A stretch of DNA of 64,000 nt from an uncultured Alphaproteobacteria bacterium (GTDB lineage Bacteria > Pseudomonadota > Alphaproteobacteria > HIMB59 > GCA-002718135). How positions within the stretch are numbered: position 1 is the stretch's first letter; every line of letters starts with the position of its first letter. Below, piece by piece: positions 63,369 through 64,000 of this stretch. The notes under the pieces were generated by a model. It did no database searches, was not told where the DNA came from, and worked only from the letters and a program-made list of their open reading frames with translations. The stretch spans positions 1 to 64,000 of the forward strand of contig CABYBP010000001.1 of NCBI GenBank assembly GCA_902517315.1, given 5' to 3'. Both the position numbers and the translations under genes were made by a program.

Positions 63369-64000
63369 TACAGATAATTATCTCTTTTAGCTTTTGTAAA
63401 CAAATTAAAAAAATTATTATCAGTGATTTTTTCGAATTCTTCTAAGGATAATTTAAAAAATTTTGCCAAATATTCAGCTGTGTGTTTTACAAAAGATGGC
63501 TCATTAACCTTACCTCTCATTGGCTCGGGTGCTAAAAAAGGACTATCAGTTTCTATAAGTATAGAATCTAAGGGAGCATTCTTAATAATATCTCTTAAAT
63601 TTGATGCATTTTTAAATGTTATTATTCCAGAAATTGAAATGTAGTAGTTATTCTCAAGACAAAAATTTAATAATTGATTTGAACCGGTGAAACAGTGAAA
63701 AATTAGTTTTAAATTATTAGATTTATAATTTTTTAAAATATTTACAATTTCTTTTTCAGAATTTCTCTGATGTATGATTAATGGTAATGAATGTTTTATT
63801 GATGCTTCAATATGGGTTTCAAATACTTGTGTTTGTTCTTTGAGGTGGTTTTGGCTATGATATAAATCAATACCTGTCTCTCCTATTCCTATAACTTTTT
63901 CATTTTTACAAGCAATATCAAAATTTTGTAATTGAATTTGATTAAACTTATCAACTTTATCAGGATGAAGACCATATGAAAGATAAATAGGGTTATAGTT
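63368..64000 (-). CDS. tatD: TatD-family deoxyribonuclease, 5'-truncated by window edge
   Basis: The frame is open from the window edge (64000) to TAA at 63370-63368, giving 210 residues of the C-terminal part. Motifs: SYGLHPDKVD, VIGIGETGIDLYHSQN, IIHQRNSEKEI, LIFHCFTGSNQ and ILIETDSPFLAPEPMRGK. Metal-dependent TIM-barrel nuclease. The start codon lies outside the window; its usual neighbours metG and holB would be expected further upstream. Confidence 0.95.
   Translation of the reverse strand, partial: NYNPIYLSYGLHPDKVDKFNQIQLQNFDIACKNEKVIGIGETGIDLYHSQNHLKEQTQVFETHIEASIKHSLPLIIHQRNSEKEIVNILKNYKSNNLKLIFHCFTGSNQLLNFCLENNYYISISGIITFKNASNLRDIIKNAPLDSILIETDSPFLAPEPMRGKVNEPSFVKHTAEYLAKFFKLSLEEFEKITDNNFFNLFTKAKRDNYL

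Noticed and set aside
1..64000. CRISPR array, insertion sequence, prophage or integron
   Set aside because: No regularly spaced repeats, transposase, integrase or phage genes were seen anywhere in the window.

Overview
The window is strongly AT-rich, very compact chromosomal DNA: most genes are separated by a few bases or overlap, there are no insertion sequences, phage genes or CRISPR arrays, and longer gaps are rare. Gene content points to a free-living marine alphaproteobacterium with a streamlined genome, of the SAR11/HIMB59/AEGEAN-169 type. The pointers are a NavRh-like sodium channel, phosphatidylcholine synthase, a ureDABCEFG cluster, a MalEFG-type sugar ABC transporter, many EamA permeases, several Fe(II)/2-oxoglutarate and PhyH oxygenases, and a photolyase-related protein. 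The taxonomic placement is inference from gene content and composition only.

Layout. 0-3.4 kb (+): the 3' part of an AlkB-type alkane hydroxylase, a one-domain voltage-gated channel, a bactofilin gene interrupted by an in-frame TAA, small hypothetical genes, and a strong terminator just upstream of a small ORF. 3.4-9.8 kb (-): a complete urease cluster (ureD-A-B-C-E-F-G), a YczE-like membrane protein, a dimethylarginine hydrolase, and tRNA-Arg(CCT). These suggest scavenging of nitrogen from urea and methylated arginine. 9.8-25.5 kb: a sugar ABC uptake system without its ATPase, an FGGY kinase, PhyH oxygenase, two aldo/keto reductases, two beta-propeller glycosidases of GH32-like type, a 2-hydroxyacid dehydrogenase, a sorbosone/glucose dehydrogenase-like protein, an SDR epimerase and an Atm1-type exporter.

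25.5-31 kb: small membrane proteins, then a minus-strand operon of circularly permuted ATP-grasp ligase, alpha-E protein and transglutaminase-like protease. Its 340-base leader carries two tandem aptamers that I read as glnA-type glutamine riboswitches. They are followed by a hairpin that holds a Shine-Dalgarno sequence and by a 16-codon ORF that ends 5 bases before the ligase start. This is the most interesting signal in the window.

31-41 kb: phosphatidylcholine synthase, Nudix hydrolase with photolyase-related protein, lipoprotein and EF-hand proteins, renalase-like oxidase, class I aminotransferase, zinc metallopeptidase, and an 870-residue fusion of two cNMP-binding-like domains, a PlsC-like acyltransferase and an SGNH hydrolase. 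41-45 kb (-): Gfo/Idh dehydrogenase, a D-apionate-lactonase-like protein and a TTC38-like TPR protein, a possible D-apiose oxidation module. 45-55.4 kb: five EamA permeases interleaved with YjbQ, MFS, cupin, PhyH oxygenase and a histone-deacetylase-fold protein. 55.4-64 kb: TupA-like tungstate-binding protein, 2OG oxygenase, SelO, an MlrC-type metallopeptidase, pterin dehydratase, SMP-30 lactonase, beta-hydroxyacid dehydrogenase, MBL hydrolase and the 3' part of tatD.

No stretch without a gene exceeds about 340 bases. The only one above 300 is the riboswitch leader at 30642-30980.
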